NCBI GenBank assembly: GCA_037833965.1
Contig: AP031352.1
Location: forward strand, 30,506,501-30,570,500
DNA from: Marchantia polymorpha subsp. ruderalis
Taxonomy: Eukaryota > Streptophyta > Marchantiopsida > Marchantiales > Marchantiaceae
DNA: 64,000 bases
Direction of reading: 5' to 3'
Every line of letters starts with the position of its first letter. Within the stretch, counting starts at the first letter, position 1. Of this stretch, positions 22,701 through 33,884 are shown one piece after another. The position numbers and the translations under genes were made by a program. The notes under the pieces were generated by a model. It made no database searches. It was not told the origin of the DNA and saw only the letters and a program-made list of their open reading frames with translations.

Positions 22701-23994
22701 ATTAGCTCATTCCTCAAGATTATCGTATTTTAACATTATCCACTATTTCGTGAATCATTCGAGTTTACGACGACTCTCAGTTCTGCAATCGTTGATAAAA
22801 AATGCCTACATCTTAAAGATACGTATTTATGGAAGAACACTTGAACAGAAACAAACAGGACAACGTCAACGAACTGATGATATCTCGAGAACCCTGAAGA
22901 TATGAACAGGAGAACGCAAGTTCTATTCCACCATGTTTCAAGTGTTCAATTCTGGTACCCGTCACTACTAAACTAACAAACTGAAGGCAACTGCGTAGTC
23001 AGAAGTGTCATTGTTCAGACTATACTCTGAGGATTCAAACCCCACTGACACACATGGAAAGGCTTTAAACGCTCACAAAATCCGACATGCATCTGATATG
23101 CACTTTCTTACGATGTTCAGATTCTTCTGTGATAGTATTTTGTTTTCAAAAGTTACGAGCAATCCTCAACACTGTAAAGTCGACACAAAACGAAAACCAC
23201 TAGCATATGGCGATAAAAGGCTCACTGCTCGTTTACGTGTTCATTTTGTTGTCACTGGAAGTTGGATGGATCGATGTGTAAGTTTTTCTCTGGTAGAAAT
23301 TGGCTACTATACCAAGTAGACAGTCGAGACGATTTTCTTCCCAGCAGAAAACATCCAGAGTACCCTCAAAACAGCTATAGAGTGTGCTTCAGTTGAGAGA
23401 TATAACATCCAACGCACAAGAATAAAATGGAGTCACGAGAGTTTGTAGAAAGTCCAAAGAATTTTGAAGTACATTGTGGCCTTCATTGCGTGATCAAAAA
23501 ATGGCACTGAACAGATTAACATTTCTGCAGTATGTATTACTTCAATAAGACTTACTACATTCATGCAAGCAAATTCGTTTGAAAATCACTGGCAGTTCTT
23601 CAGTGATCAGGTCCAGATGTGTAGAGTAAGTGCTTAGTCTAGACACGAGTGGGAGCAAAATGTAGAGTGTCCATGGAATGCTCGATGCCTTGAACGACCA
23701 GTAACAACTGTAGGACATATTTCCCCAAAGTGATACTGTTGTCGTCCTAGAGTCCTCAATAGAAACGTAAGGTGTTGGAGACGACTGGCACTTTCTATTC
23801 GAAGAGAGCAGTCCACGACAGACGAGACTGAGCAAGATGGCGTAGATTCATTAAGAAGTAGAAATTGTTCCCGTAATTCCAGAAGTCCGGGACGACTGTT
23901 GCTAGAAGATGAGCGATGCGTTTAAATGTTGTCTGACCGTGGCATGACTTTTACCGTAAAACTCACTCCTTCCTTCATATTCTTCCTTAGTCTC

Positions 23995-24037
23995 CGTCGA
24001 GCTTCAGCCGTAAAACTTTTACGGCTGAAGCTCGACG
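23995..24037. repeat. 21-bp perfect inverted repeat, 1-base loop
   Basis: The arms 23995-24015 and 24017-24037 (outermost CGTCGAGCTTCAGCC) are exactly complementary around a single C. It sits just past the 3' end of M2. A copy with two mismatches is at 33525-33567 (M3), and only a partial form remains by M4 near 43260. Confidence 0.93.
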
Positions 24038-24044
24038 CAGAATA

Positions 24045-24457
24045 AGATGAAGGAGCTGGAGACCGTGATGTAGAACGAGGAGGAGGCGGCGTTGAACCAC
24101 GAGCGGGAAGCTTTGGGAAATGAGAAAGAACAGTGGGGAGAGGAGAAAAGGTTGGAAGAAGAGCAAACTAGTATTACTTAAATAATATCTATTATTGCAT
24201 CAAAATTTTGAAGATTTAGTTATGATGAAAATATTGATTTCTGATTTCTTCCCATAGATTTTTAGCAGCGTAGGACGATGACTGGGAAGACTTGGCAGTG
24301 GAGGCAGCGTAGGAAGGTGAAACGGATGATTTGGGAGAGTAGGCAGCGACTGAAGAATTGAACGAGCTCCCAGTACCGAAGGTAAACATATCGCTGTAAG
24401 GAATATGACACACAGCATCTTCACTGGAAATTCCATCAGAGATTGATGCGTCGTCAT
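24045..24457 (-). pseudogene. broken LPx gene (M2)
   Basis: The frame starts at the ATG at 24457 with the usual signal peptide (MTTHQSLMEFPVKMLC) and reads RSILQSLPTLPNHPFHLPTL. It is then interrupted at about 24165-24260 by roughly 95 AT-rich bases absent from M4 and M5. In-frame reading into the insert gives a foreign tail ending at 24200. The homologous continuation (PHCSF-type strip, then the 3' end) resumes at about 24045-24165. The insert does not start with GT on the gene's strand, so it is not an ordinary intron. The TATA box is also altered here. It is probably not functional. Confidence 0.65.
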
Positions 24458-24827
24458 TCTCTATACAGTATTCTCAGCTGGATCTGTTCTCTGTAATCGA
24501 GTTCTGCTTTGTTTCTATCTGCTTCCTGCTCTTCAAGTTGACTCTTGCTCTTACATGCTGATGACGCATATGGCAAAAGTAAGAAATCTAAAAGGGTCCG
24601 ATTAGGATTCATATCGATGAGAGTACCACCGCATGCGTGATCTGAAGCTCAGGGCTGGTTGGCAGTTCGGTAGTAAGTGAGAGTAGTATGGTGAGTGTGA
24701 TCTGAGAGCCAGGGAAGGTTGGCAGTTTGTTGGCAAGTATATTTTCCTCACGACACTAGAGCATGCGCATGTACTAAGCGAAAAGACACATCTGTCCTAT
24801 GGGAGTCGTCACTATATAGAACAAAGT

Positions 24828-24877
24828 ATATCTGATTCTACACAGCGGTGGTGACACCGCTGTGTAGAATCAGATAT
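24828..24877. repeat. 23-bp perfect inverted repeat, 4-base loop
   Basis: The arms 24828-24850 and 24855-24877 (inner CACAGCGGTG) are exactly complementary. The sister site in M3 (about 33755-33790) keeps the right arm only. Confidence 0.93.
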
Positions 24878-24954
24878 GAACAAAATGGGGAATGATAAAT
24901 ACCAGGTCACCTAACGAACCGGAAACAGTTTTCGGTTTACAGCACCGATAACTG

Positions 24955-26640
24955 AATATAACAAAGTATTGTGACAATACACAAATTATTGTGATAATAA
25001 ACGGGAGTTACTTCACAGTGAACATTGTATTTTGAACACTATGTTGTGATAAAGCACAGGTTTTTGCCATCTTATCAAGAAATTAATATTATTATAGGCA
25101 ATGATGAATGATTCTATTTTAAACTAAGACATCAAGCCCGTTTACTTTAAGATATTGTATCAAAATTAGGAGAAAAAGTATCATACTTTTCAGAGTAACT
25201 GTGTCTTTTAGGCAAGATCACTATACTGGAAGCAGACAGTTTTTGTACATTTACTCTTAAAACATCCTAAATCTGTATTCATATATCAAAACAAACAAAC
25301 GAATACATGCAGTCATTATTTAAATTCTAACTTCCTGAATGTAATCTTTCTGTTAATTCTTTGAAACTAGAAAATCTGACATGTTGGTAGATGTGGCTTG
25401 CTTTGTGAATTGTGTACTTCTTTATTTTCTTTCAATCTCAATAAACCTTCAAGTCTTCTAAGTAGTGAAAATTTCATACACTAAAAACTGGTTTTAGTTC
25501 TTGGCATGTTTCAAATTTTGATTGATTTTCTTAATCTTTCAATAGTTTTTTTCAACTGTTATAATCTTGCAATAATCTTATGGTGCTCTTTATTTAAATA
25601 TTACTTCTATGTCAACGAAGGAAAGAATTTTAGATAAATATGACCTTTAATGTTATATCATTGATAATGAATAAAGAATTTGTCAACATGTGATTATACT
25701 ACAAGAACAAGAGAAACATAAACATGGTATTTAGAATTTGGTTGAATTGAGAATTTTGATGTTGATGAATTATTATCTCCTTATATAATGTTTTAGCATT
25801 TGATCCAAAGAAATGTTCATACCAGATAAAAATATGAGTGAACTTGAACCGAATGCAAGTTCACATCATTTAAATTTACTAAAACACATGTATATTGTTT
25901 GAAGAATCATAATTGCAATTGAAACCTAATGTATAAATTATCGAGATATTAACATGTATAGCTATATGTTTCTACCCTATGAAACTACTTCAATCTGAAT
26001 AGTTGCATAGCAAAACCTAAAGCTTTATGCTTATATTGAATTTAAAGCATCTCTTGTATGTTGAAATTGAGCATCTATCCAATTTCCTCACGTTTATCAA
26101 ATGTATACAGCCCTATAGATAAAAAAAAACATGAGGATTAATCAAAACACTCATGGACTAAAATCTACAGTCCTCCCTATTGATTTTACACTTTCTTTTT
26201 CAGGACAGGAGTCTCAATTGAAGTACGTGTTATGACATTTAGATCATCTGACAGAGAATTCCGGAATCTACTGCTAGCCGAAGCGCAATGTGAGTAACAT
26301 CTTTCACGTACCCATGAAAATTTGGAGCAATAAACAGAATATATGTCCATGAAGATAATAAGTTTTAGATATTTTTTTTACCTGGAATAATGACTGAGAG
26401 CAACCTAATGTCATGTTGAAAACACAAGTGGAGTTCGGTACCTGAGGCAGTATAAAACTCCAATGCTTGTGGCAAGGCGTTGTCTTTGCATGCACCCGAT
26501 GTCAACATCGTGTCAGAGGATCATTTCTGATCAGCAGAAAATACAACGAAGATAAAATATTTATAAATCAGATTTGACACAGTATATTCAGCGTTTACAA
26601 TTCTAGTTGCAATTTGCATGATTGAGTTAGAAGACAATAC
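24955..26640. repeat. M-P spacer, copy 1
   Basis: AT-rich spacer between M2 and P2. It is collinear with 33885-35470 between M3 and P3, with many small differences. It contains a conserved strip with a TATAAAA motif at about 26450, also present at about 35275. Frames on the - strand across that strip are similar in both copies but begin at non-ATG codons, so I do not call a gene. Confidence 0.7.
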
Positions 26641-26834
26641 TAAGAAATACGAACTGATGAATCCTTTAGTTGGTGGTGTTATCATATGTTTGTTCCAGGT
26701 TCATATTCATGCACTGCTCTGATTAGCAGAAAAATATGCATAGCTTATGACTGCCCTGCCAACCCGTCATGACTCTTAGAATTTTCTAACCACACCACTC
26801 TCAGAGAGATCTGAACTTGGATCCAGTCCGTGTG

Positions 26835-26840
26835 TATAAA
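26835..26840 (+). promoter_or_regulatory. TATA box of P2
   Basis: TATAAA lies about 130 bases upstream of the P2 ATG, in a promoter almost identical to that of P1. Confidence 0.6.
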
Positions 26841-26965
26841 TCCCCTTGCAACATATCTATCATCAGCATACTGAGCAAGAATCGGACTTCAGAACTACAA
26901 GTCGCTGCAAGCATACAGGAAAGCATTCGCGAAGGGCATAGCTGGTTGAGCACATTGTCAAAGTT

Positions 26966-27271
26966 ATGACTAAGTGTCGATCTCCGATGGCCTTTCCAGT
27001 GACAATGACGTGCTTCATGTTTTTGGCAGCAATTTGTTTACCTTCGGTAAATGGAGCTCGTCAACTTACTACTCTTCCTGCTCTTCCACCGCTCCCGTCT
27101 CTTCCACCGCTCCCGTCACTTCCTCCGCTCCCAACGCTTCCTCCTCTGCCAACTCTGAAATCGTATCTTCCGACGCTTCCTCCTTTGCCAACAATTGCTA
27201 CTCATCTGCCATCGCTTCCTCCCCTCCCCACTATTCCTTCTCGCTTCCCGAAGCCTCCTCCTTCGTCTTAG
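26966..27271 (+). CDS. secreted LPx-repeat protein (P2)
   Basis: The encoded protein has 101 residues, starting at the ATG aligned with P1. The signal peptide (residues 1-31, MTKCRSPMAFPVTMTCF onward) and the RFPKPPPSS tail match P1 almost exactly. The repeat region differs by gain and loss of whole blocks: PSLPPLPSLPPLP is longer at the front, and the KTQ block is missing. That is the pattern expected from slippage or unequal exchange in the repeats. It is probably extracellular; its function is unknown. Confidence 0.72.
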   Translation: MTKCRSPMAFPVTMTCFMFLAAICLPSVNGARQLTTLPALPPLPSLPPLPSLPPLPTLPPLPTLKSYLPTLPPLPTIATHLPSLPPLPTIPSRFPKPPPSS

Positions 27272-28794
27272 TCTGAATCAAATTCTGGCCTAGCACTGCC
27301 AGTCCTCTATCTGCACATCTTCGTGCAGCTCACATCCGGGTGTTCTTTGTGTTTTCAGCTCTTACGGGAATAATCCATACCCTTTTATCTGTCTCCATCT
27401 TGCACAGTCTTGACGAAGGTGCACTGTGCCCTGTGACTATCTAAGTGCATTCTGCCTCCAACATCAGAACCTTCTATGGAGGGGCTGGAGGTTGTCAAGC
27501 ATCATGGTCACTTCGTGAATTGAAATTATGTGCTCGTATATTCTTACTACAGGATGTCTACTACAGTTTATACTGATGCGTCAAGGCATCCAGCAACCGA
27601 TATATTCGAAGCACGCCGCACTCTCCTCTCACTTCTGTGTAGGAATCTACAATAAGCGCTAATTCTGGAAATCTGGACCCGATCGGAAACATCCTTCATT
27701 CTCTTGGCAACATAGACTCCAACATGATGTGCCTGCGTGAGATTAACAAGCAGTGTAGAGATATGCTCACGGCGATGGTACCGAAGCAATGGTAATGAAT
27801 AATCAATATTTCCTGGAGTCTACCGATCAGTGAAGCCTTCATCTTCCTACCGCGAGACATGTGTAGGTGGAGATAGCTTGGGGGTTTTCTGTGAAAATAT
27901 TTTTCCTCATGAAACGCCTAACTTGTTTCGTACCCATTCTTTATCAAGCAATAAAGACCAAATTTACTTCCACTTTGTCTATAATATTGTACGTATAATT
28001 TGTAGGTACTGTTTCCATCTCTGTCGACAGTCTGATGCTTACGATTGCACATATATTTCAAAATACAGGACTGGTTCGAAGAGTTTCAACTCTCTCGTAA
28101 ATGGATTGCAATTCAGATGGCATGTAGATAATGTGTACCGTTGGAACTTTCGATAAGTTCTCAGTCCATGTTTGTGAGGCTTGAATGTTCGAACACTAGT
28201 ATGACAAATTACAGCTCTGAGTACGGAGTGGCCATGTATCTGTCAATATCGAGTGGTAATGATTGATGTTTGTCTCTTTACAGCAGGGTTGTATATAACT
28301 TGCGGTATCCTGATTATAACGTTAGGGATGAGGTCAAAAATCAAATCCTATGATTTGATTTCTCTGCTGTCCTCGTTGTTTGTGTCTATATCTTCCCTTT
28401 TGATTTGGATTGGAGATGTAAAGACCTTATTTGCTCACTCTTGTGAGAGATTGCTCAAATTACAGTCGTTGTATGTTTCAGTGATTCACTGGACTTAAAT
28501 ATGTAGAGTATGTTGTCTCATCTGGAGCTGTTGACGCACACAGGGATTTATCTTATGATCAAAGAGAAGAGAAGAATTGGAAAAGTTGGGAAAAACCCAA
28601 AAATGGCCAATCTTCAAAATAATAACTCCAAGGTGCATTAAAAACCAAAAACAACACATCCTAAAGAACAGCATACAAGCAGAGAGCTAATGAGACCTGT
28701 AATTGGTCTTCTCTCTCTGCTAATGGTTCTAAAACATATATTACAATTAGCTCTGAAAACCTCAAAGGTTGTAGAAATCGTTTGCCAAGGTTTA

Positions 28795-28833
28795 TTCCGG
28801 TATAGAAAGTAAATTTTACTGTCTATACCGGAA
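28795..28833. repeat. 19-bp inverted repeat, 1-base loop
   Basis: The arms 28795-28813 and 28815-28833 match at 18 of 19 positions (outermost TTCCGGTATAGA). At the homologous place in pair 1 (about 22446-22485) the right arm is present but the left is not complementary. Confidence 0.9.
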
Positions 28834-29059
28834 GCTAGCGCAGCCGATACACTATCTCTCAAATATCAATTGCAGATGGAAGTTGCTCAACATTGACTAA
28901 AATCAATCAATGATCATCTGACATATTAATTTGAAGCAAGTCAATGATAAGCTGAAAACATCAAGTGGAGTGCAGCAGGTAAGAAAATTTGAAAAGCATA
29001 GTCTTCTTACACAGCCTTGTGCTTAACTAGTCTAAAACCTGTCTCATAAGCTCATTCCT

Positions 29060-32000
29060 TGTAATAACCCACTAAAGGCTAAAACTGCAATATAGTGGTA
29101 GAAAGGTCGAACCCACAGGGACAGAGGAACACACAGGGTACAAAGAGTCACGTTTTAACAGACTATTGAGGAGTTTGAATTCTCAGGCGACTGTCACTCC
29201 CAGAAATACTGCAAGTGTCCACTCGGAGCGCACTCGGAGGTCGCACAGTGCAGCGTAACACACACACACACACACCTGAAACTACAGAAACACAACCCAG
29301 AGATCCGTTAGGACCTCTACTTCAAGATTTCAGGGGGAAAGTCTCTCACGAGCACACTCAGCAAAGCTGCGGGCAGTGACTTCCAACTCCGGCTTTTACA
29401 ACGCTTCCACTAGCTTGCTGCTAGTGTAGGAAACCCGGTTTGGACTACCTACTTCGGATCGAAGTCACTCAGACGCGGTGAACAACACTCTCAACTCACA
29501 AAACGCGCAGAGAACACAGGTCCACACTGAAGGACTCACTGTGAAACATTCCAGTAACACAACAACAGTCTATTGAAGAGTTTGAATTCTCAGGCACTTG
29601 TCATTCCCAGAAATACTACAGGGGTTACCCTCAAGGCACCTGCTGCAGCGTAACCTGAATTTACAACCAAGGCTTACACGAAGTAGCAAAACTTCACTTT
29701 GGCATTCAGGGGAAAAATCCCAAGGAGTACAATCAGAAAGAAACACTCGAAGGTGTAGGGGCGAAACTGTTCAAGTATCTAACTAGTCACTGGCTTTGAG
29801 CATCGGCAGTCACCCGCAGGTGCAGATCCGAACTACTCAAGTCTCTAACCAATGTACTAGCTCTGAACATTCGGCCGAAGGCCTTCAGCTACAAAATGCG
29901 GAACGCTAAGTTGTAACTCCTCGTGCGTGGTGACAGAACTCAAGGACACAAACACGCAAAGGAAATGGGTTCCTGATCTGCACTTCTGATGGGAAAGAAC
30001 CCCAGGCAAAACGCCTGGAACTATTTTATACCTTCTAAGTCCTACCTAACACTACACTGCAATGCCATGGTGCGAGCCGCAACAGAACCTACACCTGAGG
30101 AGTCGGCGGCTGTTGCCTTCCCCTCTAACTTACAACCTAAATCTAACCCTAACCCTAAATCTTAATCCTAAGCCTACTGTACAGAGCCGCCAGTGCCTTC
30201 CCACCCAAGATCTGAGGCTGAAAATTTGCAGGCAGGCGTGGCCGGCCGAGATCAACGGCCCCACAAAATTTCAGATCCATCCGACCGTCCATCGCAAAGA
30301 TATGGGCCCCGCAAGATCTCTGAACCTAGGCCAAAATTCCTTCTCCAAAATCCGAGGACTGTGGGTTCCACGCGTCCTACACGCAAGCCGCCTACTCGCA
30401 GGCCGCCACTGCCACACTTGAACATTCTACATTCATGACCACCCGATCCTCGCCGGAGGAAATCTCCTTCCGCGCACCGCCGAATGCGTCCAACCGCCAA
30501 AGACGCACTTCCACACCTTGTCAATCTCTAACAGTCACCCCGACGCCCATAACTCACGGATCCTTGCTTCGTTTGCAACGTTCTTGGGCTCGTTGGAACG
30601 AGCGTGTTGTGCTCTTTCCAACGAGCCCCTAACCAAGTCAAACGGATAAGAATTGAAGAAGTTATCACTGTTTTACTCTTCCGCCGAAGGCCTGCAACCG
30701 TCGAAGGCGTCCGTCCGCGCATCGGACAAAAGTCGATCTCCCTACCTCCGAAGGCGGAATTCCCGGAAGCGTAACCCCGAAGGCGAACATCTAGGGCCGA
30801 AGGAGAACGTCTACGTATCTTCCGATAGTCTTAACTCCCTAAAATCCCATCCGTCCCAGGCGTTCTTGGGCTCGTTGGAACGAGCGTCGCGAGCTCTTTC
30901 CAACGAGACCCTAACCACCGCAAACCATTAAGAATTGAAAACACTATGTCGATTTTACCCTTCCGCCGAAGGCCTGCCTGTGCACAGGCCGCCTACTTGC
31001 AACCCGCTTGTGCACAGGCGTCCGCGTCGTCAGCCGCCCCTCTAAGTGTTAACGCCGAAGGCCCCTCTAAATGTTAGCACCGAAGGCCCTCCATATCAGA
31101 AACTTCCGCCGCTCCTAACTCGGTGATGCCTCATCCGTTTCAAGAGATCTTGGTCTCGTTGGAACCAGCTCGTCGAGTTCTTTCCAACGAGACCCGAATC
31201 AAGTCAAACCGCTAAGAATTGAGAAAGTTATGTCGGTTTTACTCTTCCGCCGAAGGCGTTCGCCTATCCAGAGTCCGTCCGCGGCGATGACCTGGCTGTC
31301 CGCGGCGCTGACCTGGCCGTCCGCGGCGATGACCTGGCGCAGAAGGCGCCGTACACTTTCTACTTCACAAGGCGCATTTCTAGGGCCCAAGGCGGATTTC
31401 CCGCCGACGCCGAAGCGCCTGTGCACAGGCGAACTTCCTTCGTCCGCGCATAGGACAAAACTTTCTTCGCTGGTGCGCAGGCGGAAAGCCGAGTATCTTG
31501 CGACCTTCATAACTCCCGGAATTCTCCTCCGTTCGTGGCGTTCTTGGGCTCGTTAGAATCAGCGCGTCGAGCTCTTTCCAACGAGACCCTAACCAAGTCG
31601 AGGCGTTGCGCATTGAGAAAGTTATGAGGGTTTCACTCTTCCGCCGAATGCACTCTCCCGTATCGCCGAAGGCGTTGACCCGAAGGCGTTGACCGAAGGC
31701 GTCTACCGCCCAAGGCGCATCTTCCGGCGGTTCTTCCGCCGAAGGCGTACCGCCAAAGTCGCTCTACCGCCGAAGGCCCCCCATCAGTAACTTCCGACAC
31801 TCATAACTCAGTGACCTCTCATCCGTTTCACAAGTTCTTGGTCTCGTTAGAACGAGCGTCGCGAGCTCTTTGCAACAAGACCCGAAGCAACTCAAGGCGT
31901 TACGAATTGAGAAAGTTATGAGTGATCAACCGCCGAAGGTGCTCGAAGCGGATCCTTCAGCATGAACCGCCCGTTCCGTCCCAAGCATCCCACTGTGGCC

Positions 32001-32140
32001 TAAGCCCAAAACCCCTTGACTGTCCTCGATCCTCTTTTTACTCTGGTTTCGCGTACCGATTACTATTTACAGCTGCTGCCGCGGTACTTACTATTCAAAA
32101 ATGTTTTAGTTCCGACAAAAACAAAAAGTGGGTTACCACA
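29060..32140. mobile_element. solo LTR (about 3.08 kb) of an LTR retrotransposon
   Basis: The element begins TGTAATAACCCACT and ends with the inverted match AGTGGGTTACCACA (12 of 14 positions), giving TG...CA ends. It is flanked by the 5-bp repeat TTCCT (29055-29059 and 32141-32145). The uninterrupted site exists in sister pair 1 at about 22710, so the insertion is certain. Inside, about 90 bases are directly repeated (about 29158-29250 and 29563-29650). A strip with CTCGTTGGAACGAGC and TTTCCAACGAGACC recurs about five times between 30.57 and 31.9 kb, with many CCGAAGGCG motifs. I see no internal coding region or second LTR, so I call it a solo LTR or a non-autonomous relative. It is a fossil and younger than the P1/P2 duplication. 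Confidence 0.68.
30570..31900. repeat. tandem-like repeats inside the LTR
   Basis: About five copies of a strip (GCTCGTTGGAACGAGC, then GAGCTCTTTCCAACGAG, then AAGTCAA, then GAATTGA...AGTTATG) lie near 30585, 30868, 31150, 31543 and 31840, roughly 280-390 bases apart. Short CCGAAGGCG motifs fill the gaps. Confidence 0.75.
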
Positions 32141-32401
32141 TTCCTCAAGATTATCGTTTTTTAACATTATCCACTATTTCGTATATCATTCGAGTTTACG
32201 ACGAGTCTTAGTTCTGCAATCGCTGATAATAAATGCCTACATCTTAAAGATACGTATTTATGGAAGAACACGTGAACAGAAACAAACAGGACAACCTCAA
32301 CGATCTGATGATATCTCGAGAACCCTGAAGATATCAACAGGAGAACGCAAGTTCTATTCCACCATGTTTCAAGTGTTAAATTCTGGTACCTGTGACTACT
32401 A

Positions 32402-32496
32402 ACCTAGATCTCGGCAATGTAAAGTAAAATATCTTTTACTCAAGGGTACTTAAACTTAAACATTTACATTACCTTTCCGAGGCCTATACTCAAATA
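32402..32496. mobile_element. small hairpin-forming insertion
   Basis: Roughly 90 bases are present here but absent from the sister site in pair 1 (near 22970). The ends are imperfectly complementary (CTCGG and AATGTAAA on the left; TTTACATT and CCGAG on the right). It resembles a tiny MITE. No clear target duplication could be fixed. Confidence 0.4.
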
Positions 32497-33524
32497 AAAA
32501 ACTGAAGTCAACTCCGTAGTCAGAAGTGTCATTGTTCAGACTATACTTTGAGGATTCAAACCCCAGTGACACACATGGAAAGGTTTTAAACGCTCACAAA
32601 ATCCGACATGCATCTGATATGCACTTTCTTTCGATGTTCAGATTCTTCTGAGATAGTTCTTTGTTTTCAAAGTGTACGAGCAATCCTTAACACTGTAAAG
32701 TCAAAACAAAACGAAAACCACTAGCATATGGCGATAAAGGGCTCACTGCTCGTTTACGTGTTCATTTTGTTGTCACTGGATGTTGAATGGATCGATGTGT
32801 AAGTTTCGGTCTCTTTGGTCCTGGTAGAAATTGGCTACTGTACTTAGCAGACAGTCGAGATGATTTTCTTCCCAGCAGAAAAAATCCAGAGTACCCTCAA
32901 AACAGCTATGGAGTGTGCTTCAGTTGAGAAATATAACATTCAACGCACAAGAATAAAATGGAGTCACGAGAGTTTGTAGAAAGACTAAAGAATTTTTGAA
33001 GTACATTGTGGTCTTTATGGCGTGATCAAAAAATGGTACTGAACTGATTAACATTTCTGCAGCACATATTACTTCATCTACAATTAGACTTACTACATCC
33101 ATGCAAGAAAAGTCTTTTGTATATCACTGAAGTTTCTCAATGATCAGGTCCAGATATGTAGAGTACGTGTTTAATCTAGATCCTGCGACACGAGTGGGAG
33201 CAAAATGTACAGTGTCCATGGAAAGCTCGATGCCTTGAACGATCAGTAACAACCGTAGGATATAATATCCCCAAAGTGATACTGTTATCGTCCTAGAGTC
33301 CCTCAATAGAAACGTAAGGTGTTGGAGACGACTGGCACTTCCTAGTCGAAGAAAGCAGTCCACGACAGACGAGACTGACCAAGATGGCGTGGATTCATTG
33401 AGAAGTAGAAATTGTTCCCGTAAATCCAGAAGTCCGGGACGACTGTTGCTAGAAGATGAGCGATGTTGTCTAACCGTGGCATGAGTTTTACGGTAAAATT
33501 CACTCCTTCCTTCATATTAGTCTC

Positions 33525-33567
33525 CGTCGAGCTTAGGCCGTAAAACTTTTACGGCTGAAGCTCGACG
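33525..33567. repeat. 21-bp inverted repeat, 2 mismatches (M3 copy)
   Basis: Sister of the perfect hairpin at 23995-24037. The left arm differs at two positions. Confidence 0.85.
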
Positions 33568-33582
33568 CAGAGTAAGATGAAG

Positions 33583-33790
33583 ATAGAATATCTATTGGAC
33601 ATAATAGCAAAACTGAAGACCGCATCACCATTACATATTTTCAGTGTTTATTAAGCATTGGAGGACGCTAATGCCCGCACTTGGTTTTTCCCTTACGCCG
33701 GACCTGCGCTGCTCACGACAGAGGACGCGTAGCTGAATGGAAGCTTCGCTGGTGGGATGCACACCGCTGTGTAGCAGCAGATAGGAACAA
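33583..33790 (-). pseudogene. deleted LPx gene locus (M3)
   Basis: Where M2 continues into the LPx gene, M3 instead has about 180 bases of unrelated sequence, after which homology to the M2 upstream region returns (CACCGCTGTGTAG). The gene body and promoter, about 800 bases in M2, are gone. Nothing is coded here. Confidence 0.55.
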
Positions 33791-33884
33791 ATTAGGTAGT
33801 GATAAATACGTAGTTTGCCGCTGAGATCACCTAACCGCTGAGATTACCTAACAAAGTCTTGGTGCTGTGAACCGAAAACTGTAT

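Larger units (their letters stand above)
20345..24880. repeat. inverted pair P1-M2
   Basis: The P1 unit (+) and M2 unit (-) face each other tail to tail. Reverse-complementing the M2 3' flank gives strips that match the P1 3' flank: CAAGGCATC followed by AGCA, then CTGGACCTGATC, then a strip resembling AGACCACATTTACTTC. The arms are therefore old inverted copies about 2 kb long. The same pair recurs at about 26.65-33.8 kb and 35.48-44.1 kb. Confidence 0.7.
26650..33790. repeat. inverted pair P2-M3, split by an LTR
   Basis: This is the second copy of the P-M pair. P2 is very close to P1 throughout the gene and more than 1.5 kb of 3' flank. The homology is broken at 29060 by the LTR insertion and resumes at 32141. 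M3 has lost its LPx gene: the homology stops at about 33582, after AGTAAGATGAAG, and resumes near 33765. Confidence 0.72.

Noticed and set aside
28253-28498. 81-codon frame with hydrophobic segments downstream of P2
   Set aside because: The sister sequence after P1 is frameshifted and the P3 copy is different, so it is not conserved as protein.
30120-30175. Telomere-like CTAACCCTAACCCTAAA motif
   Set aside because: Only about two units lie within the LTR; this is too short for an interstitial telomere array.
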